Source: Desmodus rotundus (Eukaryota; Chordata; Mammalia; Chiroptera; Phyllostomidae). From it: 64,000 nucleotides of DNA. The position numbers and the translations under genes were made by a program. Shown here piece by piece: positions 45,623 to 58,154 of this stretch; the first letter of the stretch is position 1; each line of letters opens with the position of its first letter. The stretch is from the NCBI RefSeq assembly GCF_022682495.2, contig NC_071399.1:53746873-53810872 (forward strand). Direction: 5' to 3'. The notes below the pieces were generated by a model that saw nothing but the letters and a program-made list of their open reading frames with translations, was not told the origin of the DNA and made no database searches.

Positions 45623-45831
45623 CTCTGGCCAGGTGGTTCAGTGGGTTGGAGCTGGTTCCCGTACACCAAAAGGTTGCAGCTTCAATTCTGGGTCAGGACA
45701 CATATCTTGGTTGTGGGTTCAATCCCTGGCCATGGTTTGTGCAGAGGGTGGCCGATCAATGTTTCTTTCTTTCTCTCCCTTTTTCTCTCTCTAGAATCAA
45801 TGAGCACATCCTCAGGTGAGGATTAAAAAAG
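45623..45831 (+). repeat. VES SINE, tail type 2
   Basis: Head CTCTGGCCAGGTGGTTCAGT. The tail AATCAATGAGCACATCCTCA is the same variant as in the copy at 17270. Target duplication GTTTTCAAAGTG / GTTATCAAAGTG (45611-45622, 45832-45843). Confidence 0.92.
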
Positions 45832-46159
45832 GTTATCAAAGTGATATATGTACACTGCTTAAAATCTAATAGAATAGAAGAGCCTATAGGGAAAATCAGC
45901 AACATCCCTCCTCTACCCAGTCCCATTCTCAGTTCTGCTGCCCAGAGGCAAACTTAGAGTAGTTATTTTGTTTTTTAAAATTTGCGTTTTCTTGGATCTA
46001 TCCTTGTCCTGTCTTCTATCCTATATATTAGATGTTCTTCTATGTAGCAGGAACCAGTACGACCTTGCATGATGTAAAGCCATGTGAAGTTCATTATCTA
46101 TGTGATAGATGCCCTATCATATTACAGTCATAGTGTTTGTGCAAAGTTGAATGGCACAA

Positions 46160-46240
46160 TTTTTAAAAATACATTTTTATTGATTATGCTGTTTCAGTTG
46201 TCCCAATCCCCCCTCCCCCCCGCTCGATCATTATTCCTTT
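46160..46240 (-). repeat. very short HAL1/L1 3' end
   Basis: ATTGATTATGCTGTTTCAGT followed by a C-rich stretch is the 3' terminus of the local HAL1-like family in reverse, 5'-truncated to less than 100 bp. Confidence 0.7.
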
Positions 46241-46288
46241 GTTTTAGAAAACAGTCTTATAACAATGAAACTAAAAATTTTATAGTAA

Positions 46289-46515
46289 GCTCTGGCTAGT
46301 GTGGCTCAGTGGGTTGAACACCAGCCTGTGAACTGAAAGGTCACTGGTTTGATTTCCAGTCATGGCACATGCCTGGGTTGCTGGCTAGGACCCCGGTTGG
46401 GGGCATGCAAGAGGCAACTGGTCAATGTTTCTCATGTGCATCTATGTTTCTCTCCCTCTCTTTCTCCTTCCCTTCCCCTCTGTCTAGAAATGAATAAATA
46501 AAATCTTTAAAAAAA
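46289..46515 (+). repeat. VES SINE
   Basis: Complete copy with CT-rich middle and an AATAAATAAAATC tail. Target duplication TTTATAGTAA (46279-46288, 46516-46525). Confidence 0.94.
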
Positions 46516-46566
46516 TTTATAGTAAAACTGTAAAAATGAGGTGTTGACTTAATAATTGTTAGTTTA

Positions 46567-46776
46567 GCCCTGGCTGGTGTGGCTCAGTGGATTGAGTGTG
46601 GATTTGCAAACCAAAAGGTCACTGGTTTCGATTCCCAGTTAGGGCACATGAATGGGTTGCAGGCCAGGTCCCTGGTGGAGGGTGCAAGAGAGGCAACCAC
46701 ACATTGATGTTTGTTTCCCTCTCTTTCTCCCTCCTTTACCCTATGTCTAAATTAATTAATTAATTAATTATAAAAA
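46567..46776 (+). repeat. VES SINE
   Basis: Near-consensus head CCCTGGCTGGTGTGGCTCAG. The tail ends in an (AATT)n tract. Target duplication TGTTAGTTTA (46557-46566, 46777-46786). It sits 50 bp from the previous copy in the same orientation. Confidence 0.95.
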
Positions 46777-46859
46777 TGTTAGTTTATGTACATGTTATTT
46801 TTATCAAAATATTAAATGGATGCTTTAGTATTATAATGGGACAATTCATTATCCTTTTT

Positions 46860-47290
46860 TCTTTAAAACTGAAAATGTACATGTAGGAAAACATATAAAA
46901 CATGTACAGTTTAAATATAATTATAAAGTGTTTACCCATGTCACAACAACCGAGGTTAAGAAGTATAGCATGCTCATTACATTAATGAGAAGTCCCCAAT
47001 CCTGCTCATGCTTGTTTATTCTTAAAAATAACTACTGTCTTGGCTTTTGTGATAGGCTTTTCATTTTAGTTTTACCCCTTTGAACTTTATTTAAGTGCAG
47101 TCATACCATATATATTCTGTAGTAACTTGCTTATTTCATTCAACTCTGTGAGATTTATTTTAATTGCAGTGTTGTGTTCCATTGTCCATCTATACCAAAA
47201 TGTATTTATTATGTCTTGTTGATGGCATTAGATTGTTTCCAGTTTGGGAACATTCCTGTACTTTGGTTGGTTACTGGAATGTACGTGCAA
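46860..47290 (-). repeat. old L1 (L1M-type) 3' fragment
   Basis: Reverse L1 phrases: CAGTCATACCATATATATTC and GTGTTGTGTTCCATTGTCCA. Decayed. Confidence 0.65.
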
Positions 47291-47377
47291 GAGTCTCAAG
47301 AACAGTATCATCACATTGAGGTATGTGAAGAGTTTACAAAGAGTATGGAAAAAATGGGTAGTTTTAGATGATTTAGA

Positions 47378-47547
47378 GCAGATTTCCCTAACCTCTGGGC
47401 CATGGAGGTTAACTAGGTCACCTAGCAGGAAGTGAGCTTAAATATAATGTGCTTCAGTCATCCCCAAACCACCCCCTCCACCCTGGTCTGTGAAAAAATT
47501 GTCTGCCACAAAACAGGTCCCTGGTGTCAAAAAGGTTGGGGACTGTT
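47378..47547. mobile_element. hAT-type MITE, 170 bp
   Basis: Inverted ends (left CAGATTTCCCTAACCTCTGG from 47379; right, complement, CAGTCCCCAACCTTTTTGAC). A perfect 8-bp target duplication, GATTTAGA, lies at 47370-47377 and 47548-47555, the hAT hallmark. Internal phrase GTCTGTGAAAAAATTGTCTG. Confidence 0.88.
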
Positions 47548-47555
47548 GATTTAGA

Positions 47556-49921
47556 GTTCTTCATTGTCTTTCCTAGGAACAGATGCCTGCTATTGATGCC
47601 TTTTTACCCATTCAGCTTTTACTATGGTATATGGTCCAGGGGGGTAACATCCTCCAGAACCCTAAACAGATAGGCAATAGATGCATTTCAGAGTAAGTTG
47701 CAGACATAAATATATTTGACTACTAAACAATTTAGAGTGTTTATTACTTATTAACTATGCATTCAGTTATTTCAAACACAATTTTTAATGAAAACAATTA
47801 AAAATAGATACAATATAGTTCAAGTTATGCACATAAAACAATACTGTTATTGACACATATGTATTACAGGTATAGAAGTATGGACAGACAGGGGCAACAT
47901 CAATTTTAGAATAAAGGAGGGATAAGATGAGATTGGAGAGGGACATATAGGAGGCTGTAACTATATATGACTTTTTTCCTTAAGAATCTGAAACAAAATA
48001 TGGTAAAATATTAATGTAAAGCTGGGTGATAGGTATGAGAATATATTCTCTTTCTCTTTGGTTGAACTATTTCATAATAAATTTTGCTTTATAAGTGTTA
48101 ATTTTTGTCCCACATTTGTAAATAACTGAAAAATGTTTAATTTGATGAAGTTGATTTGAAAAATGGTGAATAGGCTCTGTATCAGTGAAAGTGTTAACTC
48201 ACTATTTCAGTGAAAGGTATTAACTAGATTCAGAACTAAGTTATGTAAGACTGTGTGTCTGTCCCACATAACTGATGAGAAGGCTCGAGGTGTACTTCTG
48301 ATAGGTAACCTCCAGTTGAGATTTATTAACAAGTTGGAGCTATAGTTTGCTAGAAATAATTTAGTTTAGTCTTTAGAATCATCCCCCATTCAAATATCAA
48401 AGACACATTTGAGAACAAAAAAATTCATGAAACAATTGATATATTTATTGACACTGATAAACTTTAAGTAGCTAATACCCCAAGTTAGACTTTTGCATCT
48501 AATTGGATTTATTGACATAATCAGTGTTTTATCTTGCTTCCTTAAGTTTCTTACTATAACTAAAACAATTCCTGTACCTTTAGTGGGTTTTTTTGTTTGT
48601 TTGTTTAAACTTGATATGGAATCTTTATGTAAGGCTTCCAAAATTTAATAATGTATATATGAAAATTGCTATAAAAAGTGAAAATATAGATCTTGATCCA
48701 GGTTTTTGCTTTGTAATTATTTCCTGTCTCCCTTTTCTAAAATATTTCCTATAATATATGGATAAGTAGTAGTAATGACAAAGAAGAACATATGGAAGTA
48801 GAAGTCATAAGATTTTATAGTTGGGTTCTTATAAGTCATATAGTTCAGAGGTCTCCTGTATTTTTTTTACTATATTCCTTTCATCATATATAATGTATTG
48901 ATTCATCCAAAAATTATTTATTATCTGCTAGGTGTTGTTATTGAGGCTTAAGAATATAACAGTGAACAAAACATAGAAACTTTACTCATAAAGTATATAC
49001 ATATACTATAGTATTCATTTCTATTTAAAATGCATTATAATGTACATAAAGATTAGAGAAAATTATGGATAGGTTAGTGGTCTTCAAAGTGCTCTGTGAT
49101 CTACTGAGATGAGCAAAGTATAGTAGCATTTATTTATTTTTAACGTCTTTATTTTGCCAAGGGATAAAAAATGTATCCCAGAGAATTTTCTCTTCAATAT
49201 GCTATTCTTCTACTTAGCATATTCATCAATATGCCAAAGGACCCCTTAAAGGGCATTTAATAAATAATACTGTCCTATACTTATAAAGAACTTGTATATT
49301 GATAATTATAACCCCTGGAAACAAAAGTTCTTTGTGGTTCTCAATAATCTTTAAGGATATAAAGGGATCCCGACACCAAAAGGATGCTGAGCTATTGCAA
49401 CCAGTGCTTTAAATATCATTTAACAGATAAGTCTTTTTTCTCCATCCTAAAATTTTATGTGAGAAATTATGGTTAAGTAACTTTCCCAAGATTGGGCAAT
49501 GTAATAGATAGTTGGTAGTTTTAGCATTTGATTTAGTCCCTTTTCATGTTGATAATAAAGCCGAGTTTTACATTAACTAAACTGAAGTTTTTAAAAAACT
49601 ACATGTTCTAAGGCAGAAAAATTAGTTAAAACAATTAATAAAAATATTAGTTTGAAAGTTTTTTCCCAATGAAGAGTATCATAGATGATCACCTTCACTG
49701 TTAATTTGTGCTCCTCCATGTTCCTTCCACAAAGAATAGCAAAACTTTCTAAAATTGAGGAGAATATTAAGTTATGGTATTTATATTCAATATACTAATT
49801 ATAATATAGTGATTATATTAATATATATTTGATGTAATTATGTTTATATTTATGTTTAACTTATATTTAATATTAAAATATTAAACTTGCTAGTGAAGGA
49901 ATATAATTAAATGAAATATTT
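47556..49921. other. intronic sequence, no gene recognised
   Basis: AT-rich. Possible decayed MIR-like bits near 48880-48980 and 49400-49520. No exon seen. Confidence 0.4.
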
Positions 49922-49934
49922 TCAACCATTATAT

Positions 49935-50097
49935 ATATATTTTTCAATTGTTTTATTGTTGTTCAATTACAGTTGTCTGCATTTTCTCCCCACCCCTCTA
50001 CTCCACCCCAGCCAAACCCATCTCCCTCCCTTGCTTCCACCCTCCCCCTTGGTTTTGTCCATGAGTCCTTTATAGTAGTTCCTGAAAACCCTTCTCC
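49935..50097 (-). mobile_element. 5'-truncated L1, 163 bp
   Basis: Only the L1 3'UTR end inserted: reverse ACAGTTGTCTGCATTTTCTC plus a CT-rich stretch. Perfect 13-bp target duplication TCAACCATTATAT (49922-49934, 50098-50110). The 3'UTR differs from that of the HAL1-like elements. Confidence 0.92.
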
Positions 50098-50388
50098 TCA
50101 ACCATTATATTGAAAAAAGTTAAATAAAGTATTGTGGGTTGGTGAGAATGCCATTAAATATACATGCACACATTGTATTGATAGCAGTAAAAAACAGAAA
50201 AAAAACCTTCTGGAGGGCAGTTGGCCTATATCAAATGCTTTGAAAATCTACATATCTTTTGATATAATAACACCAATTCTAGGACTCTATCCTAGATTAT
50301 CCTAAAGAAAATATAAGGATGGGAACAAAGATTAGCTGTCTGTCAGGATATTGGAACCACTGGTTGTAATAGTGTAGCAGTTCTCAAA

Positions 50389-51640
50389 TGTTATACTCTT
50401 TAGTCTTCTCAAACTTTATATCTTCTAAGGAAGATATGCTCTTAAAAATTATTGAGGATTTCAAAGAGCTTTTGTTTATGTGGGTTACATTTATCAATAT
50501 TTACCAATATTAGGAAAATAAAATTTTATATATTAATACATTAATTAAAAATAAATTTATTACATGTTCACACAATTATTTTTCTAAAAGACATGGTGTT
50601 TTCCAAAGCATGAACTCTATTGAGAGGAATGAAACTCCTTTTAATCTTTGGATTAACAAAAGACAGCTAGATTATCTTACCTGCTTCTACATGAAATACA
50701 TTGTAATACGTTACTTTGGTTAAAGAATATGAAGGAAACTTGGCTTCACCCAGAAGTCTAGTTGGAAAAGGAGATGTATTTTAATAGCTACTTCAAATAA
50801 TTGTGGATTTCTTCTTTGATACTACACCAAAACTCATCACGTGCTGGTTCCTTACAGGTTAAGGCTAAGGGACCAAGACTAAAAATAAACTTTTTGTCTT
50901 CTGTAACATTAAAATCCATTCATCTGTCTTGCATGTTGAATAAATTAATCTTTTACCTGAGCAAGATTCTGTAACATCATTCATTGGTAATTTGAATATT
51001 TCTAGTGTTGACATTTTTAAAAATCACATTTTTTAAATATCATACCAATCTTATCAGAAGTCTTTTAAGTATTGGAAAACTGACAAGCTTAAAGTAGTGG
51101 GCACAAGTTTTCCAAAATTCTGATTTTCTGTTGAAAACTTACATTTTATCATGGGTGAAAAGTGCTGTTAATATGTTTGAGAAAATGTCTGCCAAATATG
51201 CAATTCTAAATTATAAGTGTCCTTCCAAGTAAAAATGGCATTCCATGAAAAAGCAGCTAATTTAGCTCACAACTCAAAACAATAATATCATTAGTGCTTT
51301 TACTCAAGCCAACCATTCTGTTTTAGTATTCAACAGAAATACTTTACGCATACTTCCAATTTTATAAGAATATTAAAAAGGTGTACTTAGTTGTTGAGAT
51401 TTAAGTAAACAAAAGTGAAACTGCCTTTTTTTATGAGTTCCTAGTGGTAATACAATGACTAGTATGGTTTGGTGACACAACCTTTGTTCATACAAAAGCA
51501 CTAACCTTTGCTTTTGCACAATCACTGGAAATATCAACATGGTGAAAAAAGGCAAATAATACCTTAGTATTACTATGAAAATAGTTTTGACCTCATGAAT
51601 TACCTGAAAGGGTTTCTGGAGCCATATTTTGAGAATCACT
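50389..51640. mobile_element. large hAT-like DNA transposon remnant, about 1.25 kb
   Basis: Left end CAGTTCTCAAATGTTATACT, right end (complement) CAGTGATTCTCAAAATATGG: imperfect inverted repeats in the hAT style. The flanks TAGTGTAG / TAATATTG are at best a decayed 8-bp duplication. Internal phrases (AACAAAAGACAGCTAGATTA, GATACTACACCAAAACTCAT) recur in mammalian genomes. The family name is uncertain (Tip100/Charlie group suspected). The open frame at 51373-51669 on the minus strand has no recognisable transposase motif. Confidence 0.6.
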
Positions 51641-52089
51641 GTAATATTGCAACATTGGAAATAATCCAAATATCCAAAAATAACAATTGGTTAAAGAAAT
51701 GATGGTACTTAAAATTTGTGATAAGAGTATAATTTTATTAAAGCTTATGTTAAATATAAGGTATGATACAGTATTTTTCTATTTTTGATGCCTATCCAAT
51801 GAGAAAATCAACATTTTTCAAAGAAAGCGAATGTTGATTCTGAGCCCCAGTATTTCCATTTAGTTGGTAACTTTGTGATTAAGAAAAGGAAAATTAACAG
51901 GCAGAAGAAGGCAACTACTGGCTTCTCTTCCAATGTAAGGACTTTCTGTGCAATAACTTTGAGTTTAATTTTCATAGTAAAAGGAATTGGCAATGATTTC
52001 AATTATTTTTATATGCTTTATAGTGATAGGTGAAATATGCTTTCAAATTAACATCTTCCTATAGATTTCATTCCTCATTGGGCATTTTC

Positions 52090-52296
52090 CTTTTATAAAA
52101 AATATTTTATTTACTTATTTTTAGAGAGAGGGGAAGGAAGGGAGAAAGTAAGGGAGAGAAACAAGAAGGTTGCCTCTTGCACACCCTCAAGCAGGGACTG
52201 AACCTGCAGCCAAGGCATGTGCTCTGACCAGGAATCGGACAGGCAACCTTTCAGTTTAGGGATGACACCCAGCCCACTGAGACACACCAGTCAGGG
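52090..52296 (-). repeat. VES SINE
   Basis: Reverse copy. Target duplication CTCATTGGGCATTTTC / CTCATTAGGCATTTTC (52074-52089, 52297-52312; one mismatch). Confidence 0.93.
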
Positions 52297-52357
52297 CTCA
52301 TTAGGCATTTTCTGATTTACATATTCCTATTGTATTCTTTTTAATTGGGAGAACTTT

Positions 52358-52544
52358 TTCTTCCTTAAATTTTTAAAATTGATTTTAGAGAGAGGGAGGA
52401 ACATAGAGAGAAACATCGACTTGTTGTTCCACTTACTTATGCATTCTTCGGTTGATTCTTATATGTTCCCTGACCAGGGATTGAACCCACAACCTTGGCA
52501 TATCAGGACAATGCTCCAACTAACTGACTTACCCAACCAGAGCC
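52358..52544 (-). repeat. VES SINE, short divergent copy
   Basis: Reverse copy, more diverged. Target duplication of about 16 bp with small differences (52341-52357, 52545-52560). Confidence 0.85.
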
Positions 52545-52869
52545 TTAATTTGAGAACTTTGAGTTGCTGTGTATGATTTAGCTTCAGAGTGAATTAAAGA
52601 AGTGAGTTTCTAAAACAAACTTAGCTAGAGATTTTCTTAAGGCAATTTAGAACATACTCATGCTGAGGAAACCATCACTGTGTCAGTGGTGATGATAGAG
52701 TCTGCGCCTTTTAGGAAACTTAGAGATTGTTGGGGTTAGGCCCCCCCAGGTTTCTTGTTAAGATCTCCATACATGGCATCTCCGAAATGAAGTATCTTCT
52801 GCAGAAAGGCAGATTTTTTTTTGTTTTTTGTGAGAGGCAACATTGCAAATAGCCTGCTTTATACATCTT

Positions 52870-55420
52870 ATTTTTTTATTTTTAAGTTACAGTTGACATA
52901 TTATATTAGCTTTGGGAGTACAACATAGTGATTAGACATTTATATAACTTCTGAAGTGATCACCCCAATAAGTCTACTATCCATATGCTACCATATGTAG
53001 TTATTGCAATTTTATTGATTATATTACCTATGCTGTACATTATTTTTAAGTATATTTTATTGATTATGCTATTACAGTTGTCCCACTTTTTTCTCCCTCT
53101 CAACGCTGTACCCCCTTCCTTCTAGCATCTTCCCCCACCTTAGTTCATATCCATGGGTTGTACATACAAGTTCTTTGGCTTTTCCATTTCCTGTACTATT
53201 TTTTACCTCCCCCTGTTTATTTTGTGCCTACCAGTTATGCTTCTCATTCCTTGTACCATTTTCCCCCATTCTCCCCCTCCCTCTCCTCACGGATAACCCT
53301 CCATGTGACCTCCATTTCAGTGATTCTGTTTCTGTTCTAGTTGTTTGCTTAGTTTGTTTTTGTTTCTTTTTAGGTTCAGTTAATAGTTTTGAGTTTGTTG
53401 TCATTTTACTGTTCGTATTTTTGATCTTCTTTTTCTTAGATAAGTCCCTTTAATATTTCATATAATAAGGGCTGGTGATGATAAGCTCCTTTAACTTGAC
53501 CTTATCTGGGAAGCACTTTATCTGCCCTTCCATTCTAAATGATAGCTTTGCTGGGTAGAGTAATCTTGGATGCAGGTCCTTGCCTTTCATGACTCTGAAT
53601 ACTTTCTTCCAGCCCCTTCTTGCCTATAGGGTTTCTTTTGAGAAATCAGCTGATTGATAGTCTTATGGGAACTCCTTTGTAGATAACTCTCTCCTTTTCT
53701 CTTGCTGCTTTTAAGATTCTCTCCTTCTCTTTAATCTTTAGTAATGTAATTATGATGTGCCTTGGTGTGTGCTTCCTTGATTCCAACTTCTTTGGGACTC
53801 TCAGAGCTTCCTGGACTTCCTGGAAGTCTATTTCCTTTGCCAGATTGGGGAAGTTCTCCTTCACTATTTGTTCAAATAAGTTTTCAGTTTCTTGCCTATG
53901 ATTCAGTTGTTGGAATGTTTAAATGATTTCAGTTCCTCTTCCCTATGATTTGGATGTTGGAACGTTTAAAGTTGTCCCAGAGGTTCCTCATCATTTTGAA
54001 TTCTTGTTTTTTCATTCTGTTGCAGTTGGATATTTATTTCTTCCTTTTATTCCAAATTATTGATTTGAGTCCCATTTCCTTCCCTTCACTGTTGGTTCCC
54101 TGTATATTTTCCTTTATTTCACTCTGTAGCCTTCATTTTGTGACTGAACTCGATGATTTCTGAGAGCATCCTGATTACCAGTGTTTTGAACTCTGTATCT
54201 GATAGGTTGTCTCTCTCCTTGTCACTCAGTTCTTTTTCTGAAGTTTTGATCATTTCTTTCATTTGGGCCATATTTCTTTGTCTCAGCGCACCTGTTACAC
54301 AGTAAGAGGCAGAGTCTTAGGTATTTGCCAGGGCGGGGCAATCCAGGTTGCTGCACTGTATGTGGGTGAGGGGTCAGAGAGGGAACAATGCCAGTTGCTA
54401 GCTTACTCAGTTCTTGTCCCACTTTCCATCACTTCCTTTGGTTCCCACAAGAGGATTGTGCCCTTTCAGGTGCTGATTCCTAGGTGGGTGGGCTTGTTTA
54501 TATCCTACATCCCACAGGCCTCTCCAACGGATTTTCCTGTGAAACTGGGAGTTTCTCCCACCACAACCCCCACAGGTTTTTACATTCAGAGGTTTTCAGG
54601 CTTTATATACCTGTGCTGGAATCCTGGGTTATGTGGTTTGTTTCACTCCCCAGTTGTTCCTCCTGGTGTATCCGCACGTGAATGTGGGACCTTCCCATGT
54701 TGCCCGCCCTCTCTGCCCTGGCTTCCCATCTTCACCCCTCCTACCAGTCTGAATGAATGTTTCTTCTTTAACTCCTTGATTGTTGAACTTCCATACAGTT
54801 TGATTTTGTGGCAGTTCTGATTGTTTTTTGCTTTTCAGTTGTTTGTTATCCTTCTTTTGATTGTGCAAGGAAGTGAATCTTATGTATCTACTCCTCCATC
54901 TTGGCTGGAACTCCTGCCTATGCTGTACCTTACATCCCTGTGACTGTTTTTATAACTGGCAATTTGAACATCTTAATTCCTTCCCCCCTTTCACCCATTC
55001 CCCCAAACATCCCTCACATCTGGCAATCATCAAAATGTTCTCTGTTTCTATGAGTTTGTTTCTGGTTTGTTTGTTCATTTATTTTGTTTTTTATAATCCA
55101 TGTGTAAGTGAAATTATATAGTATTTTTTTTCTGATTTATTTCACTTAGCATAATATCCTCTAGGTCAAGTCATGTATCCATGTTGCTGTAGATGGCAAG
55201 ATTTCATTCCTTTGTATGTCTGAGTAATATTCCATTGTATATTTGTACCATCTCTTCATTATCAATTTGACTATCAGTGGATACTTAGGTTACTTTCATT
55301 TCTTGGTTATTTAAATAATGCTGAAATGAACATATGGATGCATATTACTTTTCAAATTAGTGTTTTGGGTTTTTTTGAGTAAATACCCCAAAGTGGAATT
55401 GCTGGGTCCTTCTTTGTTTC
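52870..55420 (-). repeat. old L1 3' region (52870-53041 and 54932-55420), split by HAL1-like element F
   Basis: Reverse L1 3'UTR and ORF2 3' end: AGTTACAGTTGACATATTAT near 52886; TTCACTTAGCATAATATCCT near 55141; AGTAATATTCCATTGTATAT near 55224. Confidence 0.8.
53042..54916 (-). mobile_element. HAL1-like element F, full length but decayed
   Basis: 3'UTR tail at low coordinates (ATTGATTATGCTATTACAGT at 53061), ORF1 from about 54271 down to about 53470 with several frame breaks, and a 5'UTR ending CTCCTCCATCTTGGCTGG. There is no ORF2. The ORF1 C-terminal segment is retained (for example EKERILKAAREKERVIYKGV). Target duplication CCTATGCTGTACATT / CCTATGCTGTACCTT (53027-53041, 54917-54931). Confidence 0.9.
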
Positions 55421-55477
55421 TTGTATTTTTAAAATATGTTTGTAGTTTCAAAAAATTTTTGTGGGTTTTTTTTTTGA

Positions 55478-56050
55478 TGGTCAAATGATCTTTAATTGAA
55501 ATATTTTACTTTAGCTCTTAACTAGCCAGGCATTGCAGTGCACCACTGTTGATGCCATCTATGATGTCATGAGGATGGCAGCCAGGAACATTGCAGCCCC
55601 CACACTGGGCAGTCTCCGGGATCTCTTTAATGGTTCCAGAGGGTTCTCTAGCTAAAGATCAGGTGCCACATCTGTCGGGCAATGTTGTCAGTCTCATCAA
55701 AAGAAATATTTCCAGTGTGCTTATTTTTTTTTCTTCTTTCTGTCTCACGGTGGTTCTTTAAGGGCTATGTTGATCAGAGCAGAGGCAGAAGGCACTTCCT
55801 CAATCTGGGCTTGTCTGTTCTGAAATGTCAGTTTCACTATAATCCTCAAACCCTTACACTTACTGGTTGCTTTGGTGATGTCATCACCAACCTTTTTAAG
55901 AGACAGGCCCAGGGGTCTGTTCTTGGGGACCAGGGCAGATGTTGCACCAACTTCCCCACTGGTGCACCTCAGGTATGTGATTTTAATCTCGTTGGGGTCT
56001 AAATTCAGCAGCATGGTAGATGTGGCTGATATTGGATGAACGTGGTTTCA
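55478..56050 (-). pseudogene. RPL12 processed pseudogene
   Basis: An intronless reverse copy of the mRNA for 60S ribosomal protein L12. The start at about 56014 reads [20 protein letters not shown], and further blocks match RPL12 ([34 protein letters not shown]). The frame breaks after about 89 codons near 55745, and at least one more break occurs near 55650. The 3' part to the stop (near 55524) and a short 3'UTR with ATTAAA are recognisable, followed by a T run (A tail) at 55469-55478. It arose by L1-mediated retroposition and is non-functional. The target duplication is unclear. Confidence 0.93.
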
Positions 56051-56099
56051 GGACGAGTGAAGAAAGTTGTACCTTAGTCTCCTTCAAGCTGAAAGCTGA

Positions 56100-57925
56100 A
56101 AGGTATGCCTGTGTTTTTAAAGTCTCTTTTGTCTGATACAGTATTGCTACCCCAGCTTTTCTTTTTTAAATTTTTATTTGCATGACATATCTTTTTTCAT
56201 CCCTTTACTTTTAGTTGGTGTCTTTTGATCTGAAGTGGGTGTCTTGTAGGGACATATGAGTATTGTTTTCTTATCCATTCAGCCACCCTATGTCTTTTCA
56301 TTGGAACATTTGGATGAATATATCTACTCTTCCCCTAAGTTCATTGAACATCCTTATAACCAGTCTTTTGAACTCTGCATGTGGTAGATTGCTTCTCTCC
56401 ATTTATTTTATTTTGTATTTTTTGGAATTTTGTTCTGTTTAATTTGAGACATGTTTCTCTGTCTCCTCATTTTGCCTGCCTCCCTATGTTTGTTTCTATG
56501 TGTTAGGTAGAGCTGCTGCACCTCTCAGTCTTGGTAGACTAGCTTTACATAGTTGGGTCCAGTGGTGCAGTTACCCTGGTCATCTAATCTGGGTGCTCCA
56601 GGTGTGTTCCTTGTGTGGGTGGTGTGTGATCTCTGGTTGTAGTAGAGCCTTGATTTCTTTTGGCACCTCAGTGAAAGGGTTTGACCCTCAGGCTTAGTGG
56701 CTCTGACTATAATGGAGTAGCTAATGTGCAGGGGCTGACTCCATGGACCAGGATTTGCTTTAGCACGGCTGTGGTGCCTGCCAAGTCTAACATTTTGGTG
56801 TGTTGTTCATGGAGGTGGTTGAGTCATGCTCTTGTTATGGTCTGAAACGGGACAGTGTGTGTGTTGGTTCTGGAACCTCTTAGGAGCAGCTCTGGTGCAG
56901 GCCAAGGTCAGCTGCTGCCTGTGCCCAGCCCAGGGCTACCTTTTATGATCCACAACCACCTTTTATGATCCACAACTGATTTGCAAAGGGTTTTTGCCTG
57001 TGCTGGTCTTAGAGGTACCTGGGAGGGGCTAAGCTGCCAACTGAGGCTGGCTGACACTAATGCTGGGCTTAGTGCTATTTAGCAAGAAGTACAGGGCATG
57101 CTGAGGTGAGTTGCCACTTGTTTGGGGTTTGTAAATCTTTGAGAGATTTTAGGAAAGTCCATACCAGGAACCAAGACTGCCCATTTGTATTTAAAAGCTG
57201 CTGGGACCAACTTGGGTGGGCGTGCAAGTTTGGTGGGGCAAGGTCTCAGGGAATCAATAGAATGGGGCCACTGGTGTAAGCCAGGTTGATAGAGACTCAG
57301 ATTGGTCACCTGCCTGGGCCTGCCAGTTGGGTGGTAGAAGGGCTCGACAAGGAATAATGGAATCTGCCAACACTTTTGTCTAGGAGAAAGCTGCCCCTCT
57401 AGCCCTCATTCTGACTCTAGACAAGCCAGTTCCTCCTTGTATCTCCCTGATGCTTTTTCATCTGCTGCCCCAGTGCTGGAGCTCAGAGGGAGTGAGTTTA
57501 TCAGCAAGTGAACCTGGGACTCTAGAAGCCTTCTGTCTCACTGAGCTGCAATCCCAGCTAGTTTTCATAGCCAGAAATTATGGGGAGTTTCCCTTCCTTC
57601 ACTGTAACCCGCGGCTGTGGAGCCTGGTGTAGGATGGGGACCCATGACTCCCCAGGGGAAATCTCTGCAGGCAGGAAGGACCTTCAGAGGCAAGATATTT
57701 TTCCAGATTTTTAAAACCTCCATGTGGGTGTGGGATAAATGGCCCCCTACCGCCTACCAATCTCCATATGGCTTCTTCTGTATATCCTTAGTTGTAGGAA
57801 TTCTGTTCAGTTAGACTTCAGGTTCTCGATGATGGGTGTTCTATAGTTGACTTGTAATTTTGTTGTCATTGTGGGATAAAGTAAACACAGTGTTTACCTA
57901 CTTTGCCATGTTGACCAGAAGTCCA
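56100..57925 (-). repeat. L1-type element: ORF2 piece joined to ORF1 start and 5'UTR
   Basis: 56100-56310 resembles reverse L1 ORF2 sequence (CAGTATTGCTACCCCAGCTT at about 56140-56159). From about 56320 the sequence matches the ORF1 N-terminus and long 5'UTR type seen in element B (shared phrase TAGGTAGAGCTGCT at 56505 and 23882). The end on the right, CTACTTTGCCATGTTGACCA, is the complement of an L1 5' terminus. All frames are broken. An internal deletion between ORF1 and ORF2 is implied. Confidence 0.65.
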
Positions 57926-58154
57926 TTTTGTGCATCTTAGATATTTCTCTTTTTATAATGGAAGCCTAATAATCATGTCTTATCTTTAGTAATATTTTTC
58001 CAAGCACTAAGTTCTAGAGAATGTATATTGTTTACTTTCTTTCCAAATGAACTTAGTGTTTATTCAAAATTTTATGTCTTAAAGAAACTTGTTAAAGTAT
58101 GCTAAAAGAATATATACAGTATGATACTATCTATATAAAGTTTAAAATATACCA

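Noticed and set aside
45620..45826. Open frames of 65-72 codons over SINE copies (also 33958, 46567, 59261)
   Set aside because: They read through VES SINEs, which are non-coding RNA-derived repeats.
55682..56002. 106-codon plus-strand frame near 55.8 kb
   Set aside because: Antisense shadow of the RPL12 pseudogene.
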